DNA of 64,000 nt. Source: Archegozetes longisetosus (Eukaryota; Arthropoda; Arachnida; Sarcoptiformes; Trhypochthoniidae). The stretch lies in contig JAEMBT020000009.1 in assembly GCA_018873245.2 (NCBI GenBank), forward strand, positions 17,143,794 to 17,207,793, read 5' to 3'. Each line of letters starts with the position of its first letter. The first letter of the stretch is position 1. Below, piece by piece: positions 23,218 through 36,267 of this stretch. The notes beneath the pieces are model-generated. The model saw nothing but the letters and a program-made list of their open reading frames with translations. It searched no databases and was not told the DNA's origin. The position numbers and the translations under genes are program-made.

Positions 23218-24430
23218 TTTCGGCTAGCTATCTATATTCCCATACACTAAAGCCTAATCTTTTTTGCTTCAACCATTTTGAGTATATATGACTTTCTTTA
23301 TCTCTTGTTTAACTAATCTATTTCTTTGCTTTCACATCTCTTTTACTGTTCCTTTCAAAGGTCAAACTAATTCTGCTTGATTAGAAACAAGCTGAGGAAA
23401 CTGGAGTATGCTTCGCGAAAACGATTTTAAATATTAGTGAAGTCACACAGAGTACTTCTAGAAAGTTAATTTCTTTCTACACGAGATTAATACTTCTGTA
23501 GATTAGGTATAAGTCTAATAACATTAAATACAGTGGAACACTTTGTGATTTTGAGACCGCTTCTGCCAAAAAAATTCGTTCAAAATAACGAGTTTTCAAA
23601 TTACTTGATATTTTGGAAAAAAGTTCAAAGCTTGAAAAATGTCGTTCAAAATGCAATATTTTAACCATTGACACTTAGGTTTTATTTAGAGCACAATTAT
23701 TTAAAGAAATCAGTATTAAGAGATTGTTTTGATGGTAATTTTAAATCAACTAATTTAATTTATATTAGTTAATTATTTCGTATTTTTCTTTAATACTTAA
23801 ATTTTAGTTTTTATTTTTATTCATTTTACAATATAAAATAATTTATAATTTCAATCAAATAAAAATACTTAGCGCACTCAAAAAGTTAACAGACAAATAG
23901 AATAGTGGGTACAAAAAATACTGTATCTGATAATAATGATTTAACGTAAACTTGATGTGTCATTATACTTAAAAAAAATATTTGATAGATATTTCGAAAT
24001 AAAGAGGTACACAATAATATAAACTGATATTGAAACTCTTTCAAATGCTGAGTATTTCAAAATATCGAGTGTCTGCTAGACTATGCCTGAAAAAATTGTC
24101 TGAACAAAGATATGCAGCTAAATTGAAAAGTAAAAACAAACTTTCAAGTATATACTTTTGTGTATAATAAAGATTTTCAATTAGAACTCTACAATATCAA
24201 TCAATTGCTTTTAATCAAGCAGGAGAAATGATACTTTATTGTAATGTATGAAAGTTTGCGTTTTAAACTAATCTAATAAATACACTTAAAAATGCTAAAC
24301 AAACCTTTGTTTAGGAAACAATAACATTAAAACCATTTCGCGATTCTATTTAATCATTAGGAAAATTGTTAGTCTTTACTAACTAGGGGGGGACCTTTTA
24401 TAGTGAGGAAATCGAATCAATATGATTTTA
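23218..24430. other. Intergenic stretch, no gene seen
   Basis: AT-rich, without recognisable coding or repeat structure on either strand. Confidence 0.6.
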
Positions 24431-24957
24431 ACGCTAATTTGAACCTTATCTCTAGTATATTGAAACTTTCGAGTCAAATTTTGCTTATGAAAGCTTTAAC
24501 CCAACGAAAATTTGTCACAAAAATTGAGACATTACTATCAATACTAAGCATTTAAAGCTTCTTAAACTCTAAAAGCACTTCACTGTAAAGCCAAAACTTT
24601 TTTTATTAACACTAATATCTATAACGTCTCCAATAATTGAAACAAATTCGGTTATGATATTAATAATTATAATATTAATTTTTATAAAATGCTCACACTG
24701 TAGGAAAAATTTATGTTTAAATCATTTCTATATCTACTATCATGTAAGTTGGTGCAAATTGTAATTAATAAACTGAAAAATTTACAAAACTGATGTTTTT
24801 GTATTGATATGTTTTTAAGTGTTCAAGCTTTACAGTGAAGTGCCTTTAAAGTTTAAGCTTTAAACGCTTAATTTGATAGTAATATCTCAATTTTGTGACA
24901 AATTTTATAAATTGAGTCGAAAATTTCAATATACTAGAGATAAGGTTCTAATCCCCT
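24431..24957. repeat. 527-bp inverted-repeat element
   Basis: The left arm, 24431-24594, pairs with the right arm, about 24822-24957. Shared words include GAACCTTATCTCTAGTATAT and GCACTTCACTGTAAAG with their inverses. The spacer of about 225 bp is very AT-rich. No transposase and no clear target duplication. Probably a non-autonomous DNA transposon. Confidence 0.75.
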
Positions 24958-25460
24958 ATAAGTTAATCTGATATTATTTGTAAATGTTTGTTTGTAAAAT
25001 TGTTTACTTTATTTACTTTTTTGTAAAATAGGTTTACCTGTATTTTTTTAATTAGTTCAAAAAGTAAGCTTTCATGTATTAAAAGAAATTGGAGTCATTT
25101 CGTCCACTTGATTAAAAGCAATTGAGTTGTACTGTACTATAGCCAAGTTTTCTCAGCGTTCAGTTCTTTCCGAACTGCAAATAAGGTTTTCATCTAATGT
25201 GCAGTTTTGAATCATTTGTTCATATAATGACAATATATAGTCTATACAGTTGACTAACTTAAGGGATATACTGAATGGACATTTTAAAACCTAACTCAAT
25301 CGAACCTCAAAACTTTTTTTGTTCATACTTTCTAAAGAAAAGTTTTATCAGAAAAGTTCAATATTAGAAAAGACCTAATTTGAACTTTTATTAGACATAG
25401 ACCTAAGATAAGAATGAATAAAAACAAAAATGGTATTCACAACAGTCGACCATACTGTGT

Positions 25461-25727
25461 GGTTACTATCACCACTTTAGCCGAAATAGCGCTACCTGAA
25501 GAAGTGGTTTTAAAAGCTTAACCGAAACAGCCCTCAAACTCCGCAGGAAAACAAGCAAAACCAGTATAAACATGATCCCATTATCATTGTCTTTGGACAT
25601 GGATCAGTTGATGATGATAATGAAATCATGTTTATATTGGTTTTGCTTGTATTTCTGCGGAGATTGAGACTGATTCGGTTAAGCTTTTAAAACCACTTCT
25701 TCAGCTAGCTAAAGTGGTAATAGTGAC
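25461..25727. repeat. Long palindrome inside the Tc1/mariner copy
   Basis: The left arm, 25461-25574, is repeated inverted at about 25622-25727. Examples are GGTTTTAAAAGCTTAACCG with CGGTTAAGCTTTTAAAACC, and GCAAAACCAGTATAAACATG with its inverse. The loop is about 45 bp. The left arm is also present once in copy 1 (about 13095-13215), so the palindrome arose by inverted duplication inside this copy or its source. Confidence 0.85.
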
Positions 25728-25823
25728 CTAACGATAAAAACAATTATATCATAAGATTGGAGTTTGGTGCGCCATTTCTAGAAAAAGAATTGGGGAGTCG
25801 GCCATTTGACCTACCAACCGTTT

Positions 25824-25877
25824 TGTTGGGTTAAGTTGGGTAGGTTGGGTTGGTTTAGGTTAGGTTAGGCTAGGTTA
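25824..25877 (+). repeat. Degenerate GGTTA (TTAGG-like) tract between short inverted repeats
   Basis: Pentamers GGTTA, GGTTG and GGCTA stand between CATTTGACCTACCAA (25803-25817) and its inverse TTGGTAGGTCAAATG (25884-25898). The unit is the same as in the tracts at 4556 and 34814. Confidence 0.75.
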
Positions 25878-25989
25878 AATGATTGGTAGGTCAAATGTTC
25901 CTGATCCATGAATTGTTGATCTAATCCTTTTCACTGAGACAATTAATTCTGAAAATTATCTAAAAATTCCTGAGTAATTTGTCCCCGAA

Positions 25990-26310
25990 TTGAATGAGAC
26001 TGATTTCGAGTTGGGGTACTTCCAACAGGACGTTTCTCCTCACATCGCTCGAAGTACTGCTTCTGTTCTTAAAACCCATTTTGCGAATCGAACTATATTG
26101 AAATGTACTAAATATTTCTATGCTGCAATTTATTGGACTCCTCGATCATCAGATCTCACTTCGCCAAACTTTTATTTCTGGACTCATCTCAAGAATCATG
26201 TTTACATATATAATCCTCAAACATTGGATGACTTGCAAATAAATATTCCGAATGAATTAAAACAAACAACTACCGAAACTTCCGTTAATGTTTCTGAAAG
26301 TATGATTTGA
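25990..26310 (+). pseudogene. Transposase C-terminal fragment (Tc1/mariner, IS630 superfamily)
   Basis: The 106-codon open stretch shows the second catalytic block YFQQDVSPH and the third, WTPRSSDLTSPNFYFW, followed by LKNHVYIYNPQTLDDLQINI, typical of the C-terminal half of IS630/Tc1/mariner nucleases. The spacing between the two aspartates is about 40 residues, longer than usual, hinting at a small insertion. The DNA-binding half and the first catalytic residue are missing, upstream sequence being replaced by the palindrome and GGTTA tract. It cannot encode an active enzyme. Confidence 0.85.
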
Positions 26311-26544
26311 AGAGTTAGGTTATGTTTGAAGAGTAACGGCAGACACTTTCAGCATTCGCTATAAATTCAAATAAAATGTACTTTTTAAACACTTTTGTTA
26401 TTTTGTTTTTGAACTGACATAAAGCCCATTTTGAGTTAGTGCCTTCTTATTTAAGTTTTAATTAATTAACCGGCTTTTCATAGGAATCATAACAAAAGCT
26501 TTATCTCTGATGACTAGGTTCAATATTTAAATGTCCAACCTGTA

Positions 26545-27242
26545 CAGTGAAGCATATATTTTAATAGTAGATATGGTTTATCTTTACTCTTGAATTTGAT
26601 AGTACACTTTTGTGTATAGTATTTAAAGATAGCATAGACGGTACAGCTTGGTTCCTTGGAATATGTTTGAAAAAGTCCGGAAATGATGCGTAAGGAGTAG
26701 TTTTTTGAGAGAGAAGTTATAAAATTGTTAGAAACAATATTAGGTGATAAAATATGCTTTGCTTTACTCACAATTCATTGAAAAGAAAATTTAAAATAAA
26801 CAAACTTTGATATGGCTATTAGCAATAAAATAATTTTTTTATTAAGAGTAAGCGTGTGATAAAAGTTTTTGAACTATTAAACTGTAAGCAAAAATATTAA
26901 ACTTCTATTACATAAAAATCCCTTTAATTCTGATCTGGAAGTATCACTCATAGTTTCAGATTTGAGTATATTTCAAGGAAACAATCTGTACTCTTGCTTT
27001 TAAAGTACTGATAGTCATAAGGACTATTATTTTGGTCAGTAACTCAAAATTCTATCATTACTTATAAGTTGAAATGAAGAGACAGTATTTTTGTTTAAGT
27101 TCATATTGATGTATATTTTATTAAAGCTTATCCGTTGATTCATTTCATTGACAGTTAAGATTTTTGAAGGTTTAATCCAATTTCGAATGAATCATTACTA
27201 GAAGGATCATACGGCAAAATCGATTACTTTCTATTAATGCCT
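26545..27242. other. Intergenic stretch, no gene seen
   Basis: A minus-strand open stretch at 26520-26771 has no recognisable domain and partly overlaps the end of the transposon. Nothing else is visible. Confidence 0.5.
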
Positions 27243-27900
27243 TGCACGTAAGTATATATATATATATATATATAAATTTTCTTAGGCATAGTATCTGTTC
27301 TATAAAATATTATGAATTGCTTAAGAATTTGATAGAATTGATAGATATGGAGAAAAAGTTTTGTTTCACTTTCAAAAGTTTGAAGTTCAAACCTATCTAG
27401 ACTTTTAAGAAATAAATTGAAGTACGAAATGAATAAGAGATCAAATTCATCTGACAAATGTAGCAAATATGTGAAAAATCTTTAATGTCTCTTAGTTTAA
27501 AACAAAATGACCAATTTAAAAACTCAATAAAAATTAAGAAATATATTAAAGATTTTTTACATATTTGCTACAACATTTGTCAGATGAATTTGATATAATA
27601 TAATTTCGTACCTCAATTCATTTCTCAAAAGTCTAGATAGGATTTTTTACAATAGATCAAAGTCTGATATTGTTCTCACTCTTCAGTATCAAAGTGTTTA
27701 GACTTCGTATTCGTTGCATTTATTTACTGTACTGATGTTCTTCTTTGATGGAGAGGTTGAATATGACATTATGATGAGCCACATTTAAGTACCACCGAAT
27801 TATGATTATTGGTCACCTAAGGTTCACAATCATTATGAATTATTGAGGAAGAGCTTTCTCACTCATGAGTATACTTTCACTATATAGTAGTGTTTTCTTG

Positions 27901-27938
<38 letters not shown>

Positions 27939-28049
27939 GGGAGGCAAAACTTTTTCTTCATATCTGTCAAATTCTTAAGCAATTCATAATATCTTATAGA
28001 ACAGATAACTATGCCTAAGAAAATTAATATATAAATATACTTATGTGTG
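27243..28049. repeat. Large palindrome split by an approximately 300-bp insertion
   Basis: The left arm, 27243-27480, pairs inversely with 27548-27641 (inner part) and 27945-28049 (outer part). Matching phrases include AATTTTCTTAGGCATAGTAT, GAATTGCTTAAGAATTTGA and CAAATTCATCTGACAAATG. The right arm is interrupted at GTCTAGATAGG by 27642-27944, which has no counterpart on the left. The outer left arm has expanded to an AT microsatellite (27253-27274). Confidence 0.85.
27901..27937. repeat. (TAA)n microsatellite
   Basis: About twelve uninterrupted TAA units at the right edge of the insertion within the palindrome. Confidence 0.9.
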
Positions 28050-30525
28050 AATTTTCCTATACATTTTAGTTACAGTTATAGTTATTTCGTTTTAGTTGTT
28101 TTAAAAGCATTTTTTTTTAACTCGCCACGTAAAACGAAGATTAAAAGCTATTTGACTGTTTGTTTGTAAAGCTAGTGTAGAATTTGTTCTGCCAAAGAGT
28201 ACGAATTCATTGATTTACTATGAGAAAGAATAACATTCCTAAAGTAGTTTTGTTTAGATTATTTATCAAATTAACACAAATGCCGTGTGTGACGCTTATT
28301 CTATTTCTTCCAATTTAGGAGACCAGTGTCTCAAAATCTAAAGTACGCACGCGACTGAGAGCAGTCTTAAGACTTGTTAGTGCAAGTACTTGGGAAATTA
28401 CAGTCGTTCCACTTTCAATTTGACATCAACTTGAATTAGCCAACAAAATGTTGACCGAATAAAAGAATGTTAAAATTACATGAAATGTTAACGACGGATT
28501 TTAATGGAATAATTGTTGAACGTAGTCAAACCCATATTTCAAAGTTGGATCTACTTAACATTAAATACCTTTCTTAAGCTCTAATGGTTCTAGACAATAC
28601 CTTTAAGTTTTCTTTCATTTGGCTATTTTTAATTTGACTCATAGTTTTACCAGAAGCCTAGCCAAAAATCCATTTTAATAATTAAAACAATGAATAGATT
28701 ACTTACTGGAAAATTGATCTCAAGGACAATGTATTGCATTAAAAGTTTAAAACCTAGTCTGGTATTTGGACACACAATGACTGGAGAGTATACTCTCTGT
28801 GTAAGGTAACTTCTATTTTGCAATTTTTAGTTAATTTTGAATTATTGAAAGTATAAGAAATGAAACAATAATTTCGAATGAGCGAAGACTAAATAATGTA
28901 TCTGCAAAATTCATTTACAAAATTGATTCATTAAATTTCATGTTAAAATGAAAACGAAATTTTTAAACCTTCATTTGACAAGTTATTTTAAAAGAAGTTA
29001 GTCTACTTTTGAAGTTTTTAACTTAGCTTCCTTCTAACAATTCTCTATTAAATTTTTCTTAATATCGATTTTTCAGTCAGAGAAGGAAATTATATTGCTT
29101 AGAACAGGGAAAAATTTGAATCCATTATTATGTGGTTTTGAAGAAGTAACAAAAATTTTCAGAGAGATATCTCAATAATTCATAGCATAAAATTGCTTAA
29201 ATTTAAAGAATATTCATATATAATAGAATAGTTATTTTATTCAAAGGAACATTTTACTCAAAAGTATGTAAATAGACTCGTTTAAGATAGAACTTGAAAC
29301 TTAAGTAGAACACCAGATTCAGATTCCTTGGAGACTTTCGCCTTATACCTTCTAAGGCATGACTTATGTTATTTTGTTGTCTGCAGTCATATTTCATAAA
29401 ATTAATCAAAATGTTAATGTTTGTAAAAACTTTCCACGAAGTTGATCTAAAAAGTGCGATGCGATGTATGATAAATGATTTTAAAGTTAGTTTCAGATAC
29501 TTATTTTGGCCTAGTTCTAAAACCCTTTAGAGATCGAGATGGAGTATCAAATCATTATTAGACATGTAATAAGTTTATTGTCTAAAATTTGATATTAATG
29601 ATTTATTTACAATTCAACTGATGGGAAATAATATTTTTATAGACGAACTTTGAAATGATATGTTATAGTAAAATACTTTCAAAGTCTTTAAATTCTTAAA
29701 CAAATTTCGAAATTTTTCTGTAGTTTCAGTACAGACGTTAATAATGAATTGAAGATTGCTTGCGTTCTTTCATAAAAACCTATTTTGTGCTTATGCATCT
29801 ATTTTTAAAGAATTGCCATTCGATTATCAATAAACTCAGTTGTTATTTGAGACTCAGTACTGAATAGCGTGCATCTGAGCTATCGAAATATCTAGCACGA
29901 ACATACTTCGCATAAAACTAATGTCATATTCGAATAGCATGTAAAAGTTATATATAGTTTATTACCTAATGATTAATATACAAATACTTATAAAAGAAAA
30001 AGATTTTTTGGTCATAATCCGTCGAAACCTATGAAAAAGTTTCGAAACTTGAATATCAGATTCAATTTCAAGATATTAGCTATTAATTTGATTACCGCCT
30101 CGAGAAAAATTGACTTCAAATTATAATTAACTACATAACATTTTCCCATGATTATTAAAGACCGAGATCTTCAACACTTCAACTTCTGATCGCCTTTAGC
30201 TTTGAATGGAGAAATAAACTAAATGTAGATTAATATAATATTTTCATCTGATTTAGAAGCTTTCATAGTCTAAAACTGGAATTTCGAATGTGGTTTATCA
30301 GTATATCAGTATATTTCAGAGAAAAGGCATTTGAACATTCCAAAAAAAATCTTATGTAAATCTTTATTAGAGAAATCAGAGCTAACGCTATACAGCCACG
30401 GATTTGAATCAGATTCCATCGAAGATCTATTCGAGAGTTGAAAGCGAAATTTTATAAATCCGAGATTTTGCCATTGAATTCAGAGCATATATTCAATAGG
30501 AACAAATACTTATTAACTTTATTTG
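28050..30525. other. Intergenic stretch, no gene seen
   Basis: AT-rich throughout, with no domain-bearing frame and no repeat of note. Confidence 0.6.
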
Positions 30526-31197
30526 AATGAGTTTTTGCAAGAAGTTTACTTAAAAATTTATACTTGCATTTCAACAAACACTTAACTGCTTTAGAAGAAA
30601 AGTTGATTAGTAATAGGCCATTACTTTGAGCTGATTTTGTTATCAAATCTATATTCTGAATGATAAAAGTTTATTTTAACTTACTTATCAAACTTTTCTA
30701 CAAAAAATTGCTTTTTTAAGTTATCGAATATTTGGTTAAATTGTCTTCAGAATAAAAAATTTCATTGAGTTTATAGATTCAAATTCATGTGTTCTTGATG
30801 TGTTCACAATGAATAAACTTTGAATAGCATTTGCATTTGCATTGAAAGGTGAAACAAGAATCTTTCGAGCTCACAATCTTCTTGGTATTAATATAATGAG
30901 CTTCATGTTCTTCACCATTTATTATAACTTTTTAAATTTGAACACGTCTGTAAATATTTAATTTGACTTCCTTTTACTTTATGCTTTGATCTATACTTTC
31001 AAAAATATTTACTATTTTTTCTAATATTTATATAAATGATTTGACCTGAAGTTCATAATTAATTTAGTGTTTATACTAAAGTTTCAGTTCAGCCTATGAT
31101 TAGTAGATTTATAACAATTTCTGATAAGTGACTTAACACGTTTTTAGAAATTTTTCCAATAAATATTATTTAAATAGACTTCTTGCAAAGACTCATT
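30526..31197. mobile_element. TIR element, copy A (about 670 bp)
   Basis: The ends AATGAGTTTTTGCAAGAAG (left) and AATGAGTCTTTGCAAGAAG (right, inverted) bound an AT-rich interior that is repeated nearly unchanged and in the same orientation at 58949-59611. No transposase is recognisable; a minus-strand frame of 64 codons is not conserved as a protein beyond the first 30 residues because of an indel in the other copy. Target duplication not resolved. Confidence 0.85.
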
Positions 31198-34100
31198 AAA
31201 TGAAAGTCTTTCAAAGATTGAGTTCCTTTGAGGTAGGTATACTAGAATCAAACGAATTACAATCAAACATTAGCAGTGATAAACCATCGTCCTTTAATAC
31301 AAACTAGTTTTACCAAAGCTCTGATACTTAAATCTAAGGTTCATTAGTGGTTTAAAATATTGTTGTAACTGATGCATTCATTAATTACAAAATCTTCTCA
31401 ATTCAAGGTTCAAAAATGCTTATGGAATGTACTAATAAGTTATTAATGTATTTAAAAGGCTAGTTTTGCATCTTATTCAAATTATCTTACAATGCAGTCG
31501 CAGATGCCAAACATACGATTTTGGTCTGCATCGTAAAGAACCAGATTGTTACATACAAAGTATAGGCAAAGAAAGTAAGAAAATAAGACCTTCATCTGCA
31601 CAAAAATAAACAGAGCTAATGTCTTAACACTTTTATTATTTAAAAGGGTGAATTACATTAGAGACCGGCTTTCAAGTAATGTTACACTAAAGTTATATGA
31701 GATTTGAATAATTAATTTTGCCTTTTTGGAAAAAATATTCAAAAGTACCCTCTTTAACGCTTTCTTGAACAGATTTCAGTCAATCGAAAAGCGATTGTAT
31801 ATGTTATATTAAGTTTTAATTTGTCAAGTAAACACAGCTTTATTTCAAAATTACTGTCTTCTCGATCTAGTATTTCTCTAATCTCAGCTAATCTTTTCTT
31901 TTATTCAGAGTAAAATTATGTATGAATGAGACTTGGATAATTTTTTTAAATTCCACCAATTGACTAATATAAATAGATGGTGCAAAAACCATTGCATTTC
32001 TCAAAATTTTTTTATATTTTTCATATCATCTCTTAAACTCGAATTAAATTTATTTTTTCCTATTTCATAAGTTACTTTTTAGCATCAATTTATTAGAATG
32101 TAATGTATTATAGGTTGTTTCAAAATTCGTTATGTCAGGTGTCGGTAATTGAAGCTTCACTAGTTTTACTAACTGAAATAATCTCGCTTCTTAACAATTA
32201 TTTTGAATTAGTTCAGTATAATTGAGTGCGCAAAACGCACATTCTATTTAATATAGAAATAGAAACCTTTGGCTTAAAATACAGTAAAGTTTAATATAGT
32301 TTATTTAATGTAAAAATTTGAATAAATCACTGCCATACACAAACATTTAGCTAGCATTGACTAAACTTTTAAAGTGAATTTCAACTGAACTTCCTTAAAT
32401 ATGATTAATTTGAAAAGGAATTTGATAACACTTTTTTCACTTGAATTAAATTGATCGTTTGTTTGCGAATAAATAGATGGTTCTCTAGACACATAAATTG
32501 ATTTAAAATAATTTTTGAGTGAACCGATCGTAATCTATATTAATTCGATATTTTACAGAGAATATATTCAAATTTCTTTCAAGATTTTATTAGTGCCTTA
32601 CTAACAGTGAATGTCTCGACGATTATTTATGGCATATAACGAGAGAATTAGAAATAAATAAATTTAAATTAAAGAAGTGAAATACAGCTCGACTTCAGTC
32701 CTCATTTAGATATATATTGCACTGAGTTATTAAGTTATAGGTTTTTTATTATGGCTCGCGAATTATTAATTCATACTAGTATGTGAAATTATCAAAGGTT
32801 ATGAATTAACTAGGCTTTCAAAGAAGTTTGCCATGAGTAAAAATATTTTTTATTAAGTAATTTTCCAAATTAAAATTTATGACTAATGCAAAAGTCACAA
32901 AAAATATTAGATTATCAATAAAACATGACTTAAATAATAATGTTAATAGAATTGCTTACGATCCAGGTTTTAACTTTTTTAAAACCTTTAGAAATGCCAG
33001 TTGTGGTCGGCATTGTTTGTGTTAGGAATGATGTAAAGTAACTCGCGGAATAGGCAATCAATTCATTTAATCTTTATATCTCCTAGAAGCAAAATAGCAA
33101 TTTTTCGGATCTATACCAAAAATATATATCTTAGATCAATTTAAATTTCTCATCATTTAGCAATTTTAAAATTAAAATATCAATTTTTATCTTTGTTCTA
33201 TCTCAGTGATTACCAAGTCATTTGAAACAACTGAAGTCAAGCATCATTGGAGAGGAAAAAATCTAATGATAGAAAGTGCAAATTTTTCAATTTAATTTCC
33301 CTAAACAAGGTTATAGCCTATTTAGTGAAATTTGATACTTGCAATCAGAAAGTAATTTTAATCAAAATTTTCTAGATTCATAACTCGTAGTCACTTTTTT
33401 ATGGTAAAATGTTTTATTACGCGCTGTAACTTGAGTAGAAGCTAGATTAATAAAACTAACCCATTGTGGTTTTATAATTTTTCAAAACTTTGCTCAAGCT
33501 CTTTGAAGGTTTGAAAGAATTTATAGGATTATTCTAATTATCAATATCTCAAAGAGACATAAAAAATTAGTTAACGGGCCACTTGGCGATCAGTAATCTA
33601 TTCATTAATTACACGCTTGAGTAAATGCGATGGTCTACTGCTTCCGTTAAACAAAGCCTATCATTTTTCATCGAAATCAATTAATTATTGACTTTTTTAA
33701 AGCAACGACAGATCGATTCACTTAAAAAGTCATGAATCACTTTTTTATGTAGTCGAGAGATAAATCATATAAAATGATCATGAGTAAAAAATTGCAGCTT
33801 TAAAAAGAAATTATACAATTCAAAAGATTAGAATAACAACTCAATTCAATGAGATAACAATACTTATGACTAGTTTTGAGCGTAATCAAGCTTAAGATAG
33901 CTTTAGGCTGCACTAAGCTTCAAACTTAGTTCATTGCAATTGTCGGCTTGTAAGTTCGAACTTCCTTAAAATTTCCTAATCAGGCAAAGATTTCAGTAAA
34001 TTTGCTCGAGTAGAATTGATTGCTATAGAAGTTCAAAGGTGTAGTTTGGACTTCGTCTCTGATCCGTAAACTTATAAGCTTAAGCATAGCTCGAACTTGA

Positions 34101-34813
34101 AGTTAAAATTTTTGAGCTCCTGCTCTTCTCTACTTTTGATAATTGAGGATATTGACTTTGGAAATAACCAATTTTAAAGTTAAACCTAAATATATTGGAC
34201 TAGTTTGTAAAATCTTATTGTCAAAATATAATTCAGCCTTAGACATAACAACACTTCATCGAGTGAAAACTAGAGAAAAAATACAAACAGGGATCAAACG
34301 AAAATTTCTGAGAATTTTCTATAAGTTAAAAACCAATTGGAGATAAGAGTATAAATTTTTAATCTCCAGCTTTACAACTGCGCTAGAGACTGGAGATATG
34401 TCTCAAAGCTGGAGAGTTGACATACTGATTGAATCTCTTATTCTTCTCAAGGGAAATTTAAAGCTTCTCCCTTTGGTTGATATCAACAGTATCGAATTTG
34501 TTTCTTTAGAGCAGATACTCGAAGAGAAAAAAATAGAAAAGTAGACACAACGCTTAGCTGATTTAACACCAACTCCGAAAGAATCATGTCTAAAATTGTG
34601 TATATTGAGTCATAGTAATCAAAGCACGATATAAGGTCTCGAATTTTCTTTAAAATTTTATAGCTATAATTAATCCTTAATTTTTGAAGTTGAAAATTTT
34701 TATGTTGGCTAACAAGGAAGGCGGCATAATTGGATTGAAGGGCACATTATAAATGAATGATTAAAAATTTTAAAAGGTCATTCGAGGCAGAGATTATCTT
34801 AAGACTCATGAAG
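31198..34813. other. Intergenic stretch, no gene seen
   Basis: 3.6 kb of AT-rich sequence without recognisable coding, RNA or repeat structure. Confidence 0.6.
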
Positions 34814-34841
34814 ATTAGGTTAGGTTAGGTTAAGTTAGGTT
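34814..34841 (+). repeat. Short GGTTA (TTAGG-like) tract
   Basis: Five GGTTA-type pentamers in a row with one AAGTT variant. Unlike the other two tracts it has no obvious flanking inverted repeat. Confidence 0.7.
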
Positions 34842-36267
34842 TTCCCCAAATACAAACCACCTTTACATGTATTTATGTAACTTCATTTAGTTCATCAGAT
34901 TAGAACCTTGTTCAAGAGCAAGTTAAAAGAGTAATATAATCTTCATTAGTAGACGCAAAATTGATCACACTGCTCATTTAGAAGTATTCAAATTGTCTTA
35001 TTAACATATCAAAAATCTCATATAATTCACTTGATGCGAGATTTTATAACTCAATCTGTTTTCGGGTTCGAACTTCATTTTTTGAGATGGACTTTTTTCA
35101 GTGCTTAAGTGAAATTGTATTGGTCAGTATTAAGTGCTTTAAAAAGAGGAAATAAATGCATAAGAAGAATTTTGGTGCATAGTATTAATGTACTTCTCTT
35201 CTATTTTTCTAAAATATGAAGACCTAAAACATTTCTTCAAGTTTTTCAAACTACGAAATACAGTTTATTAAACTGTTATTAATTGAATATTTTATAATTA
35301 TAGAAACTTTTCACATTAAATGCTCAGTAATTTGCTACGAACTAAATTAAGCTTTTCAAGTTAGGTTAAATGTAATGCTTTTTTATCACTCTTGAAATAT
35401 ATTAAGCATTTATGATAAAAGCAAAATTTTATGTTCAACTCATTATTCACTAATCAAAGTGAGTTAATACACTACGACTAATTGATGATTCTTAACATCA
35501 GATTCTATTACACAACACAAAAAATATATTTTCACTAAAGATTAGAATTATTTTGACGTAAGTTTCGACGTGACACAAAGCTTTCAAACAAACAGTGCCT
35601 TTATCAATTGCTTGGACAATTGATGGCAGCAGTTTGTAAATCACAAAGAATAATTGATTTTCAAATCTATTAGTGAGGCATTCTATTTAAAAAATCGATT
35701 TAAACGTTCATGTTATTCTTTGTTAAGCAATCAATAAATAAGATGTCTCAATGAAAACAATATTTTATTCTTGCAATAAGCTTAGATGATTCCATAAGCG
35801 ATTTCGCTCTAAAAAGTTATTAACGTTTCGTTTACCGTTCAAAGAATAAATTTTTCAGTTAAGGGTAAAAATTTAATGAATAACTGGTGCGATGATATAT
35901 GATATTGATATACACGAACAGAAATTCATTTTGACCCAATGATCAAATTCTCAGGTGTATAGAGTTGGGCAAATCAGAATACACTATGATAATCAATTCA
36001 TTTTAGAAAATATCTGTTACTAAGTCGACAGCTCTTCAAGTTCATTGCCTTCAACTGACATCAAGACGGTTATGCTTTAGTGATGGTTTACACTCAAATG
36101 GTAAGGATTACAATTATATTCTATATAGCATTGGACTTGACTTGGAAAGACTCGTATTCAATAAGTGGCTCCTATTACTTTTTCCACTCTAGCCATAAGG
36201 TATAAAACAATTTTTCATGAAAATATCCAAATTTGAACTGAATTTATTTTCTCCTAATGTATAGACC
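34842..36267. other. Intergenic stretch, no gene seen
   Basis: Nothing recognisable on either strand. Confidence 0.6.

Larger units (their letters stand above)
25269..26544 (+). mobile_element. Tc1/mariner-type element, copy 2
   Basis: The left end TACTGAATGGACATTTTAAA is a mutated form of the terminus of copy 1 at 12911, and the right end TTTAAATGTCCAACCTGTA matches its inverse. Left flank is TA; the right flank has become CA. The interior carries the transposase C-terminal part (25990-26310), a long palindrome at 25461-25727 and a GGTTA tract at 25824-25877. Confidence 0.85.

Noticed and set aside
30452..30646. Repeated minus-strand frame (also at 58836-59072) as a conserved protein
   Set aside because: The similarity is explained by the duplicated TIR element; an indel shifts the frame in the other copy, so the protein is not conserved.
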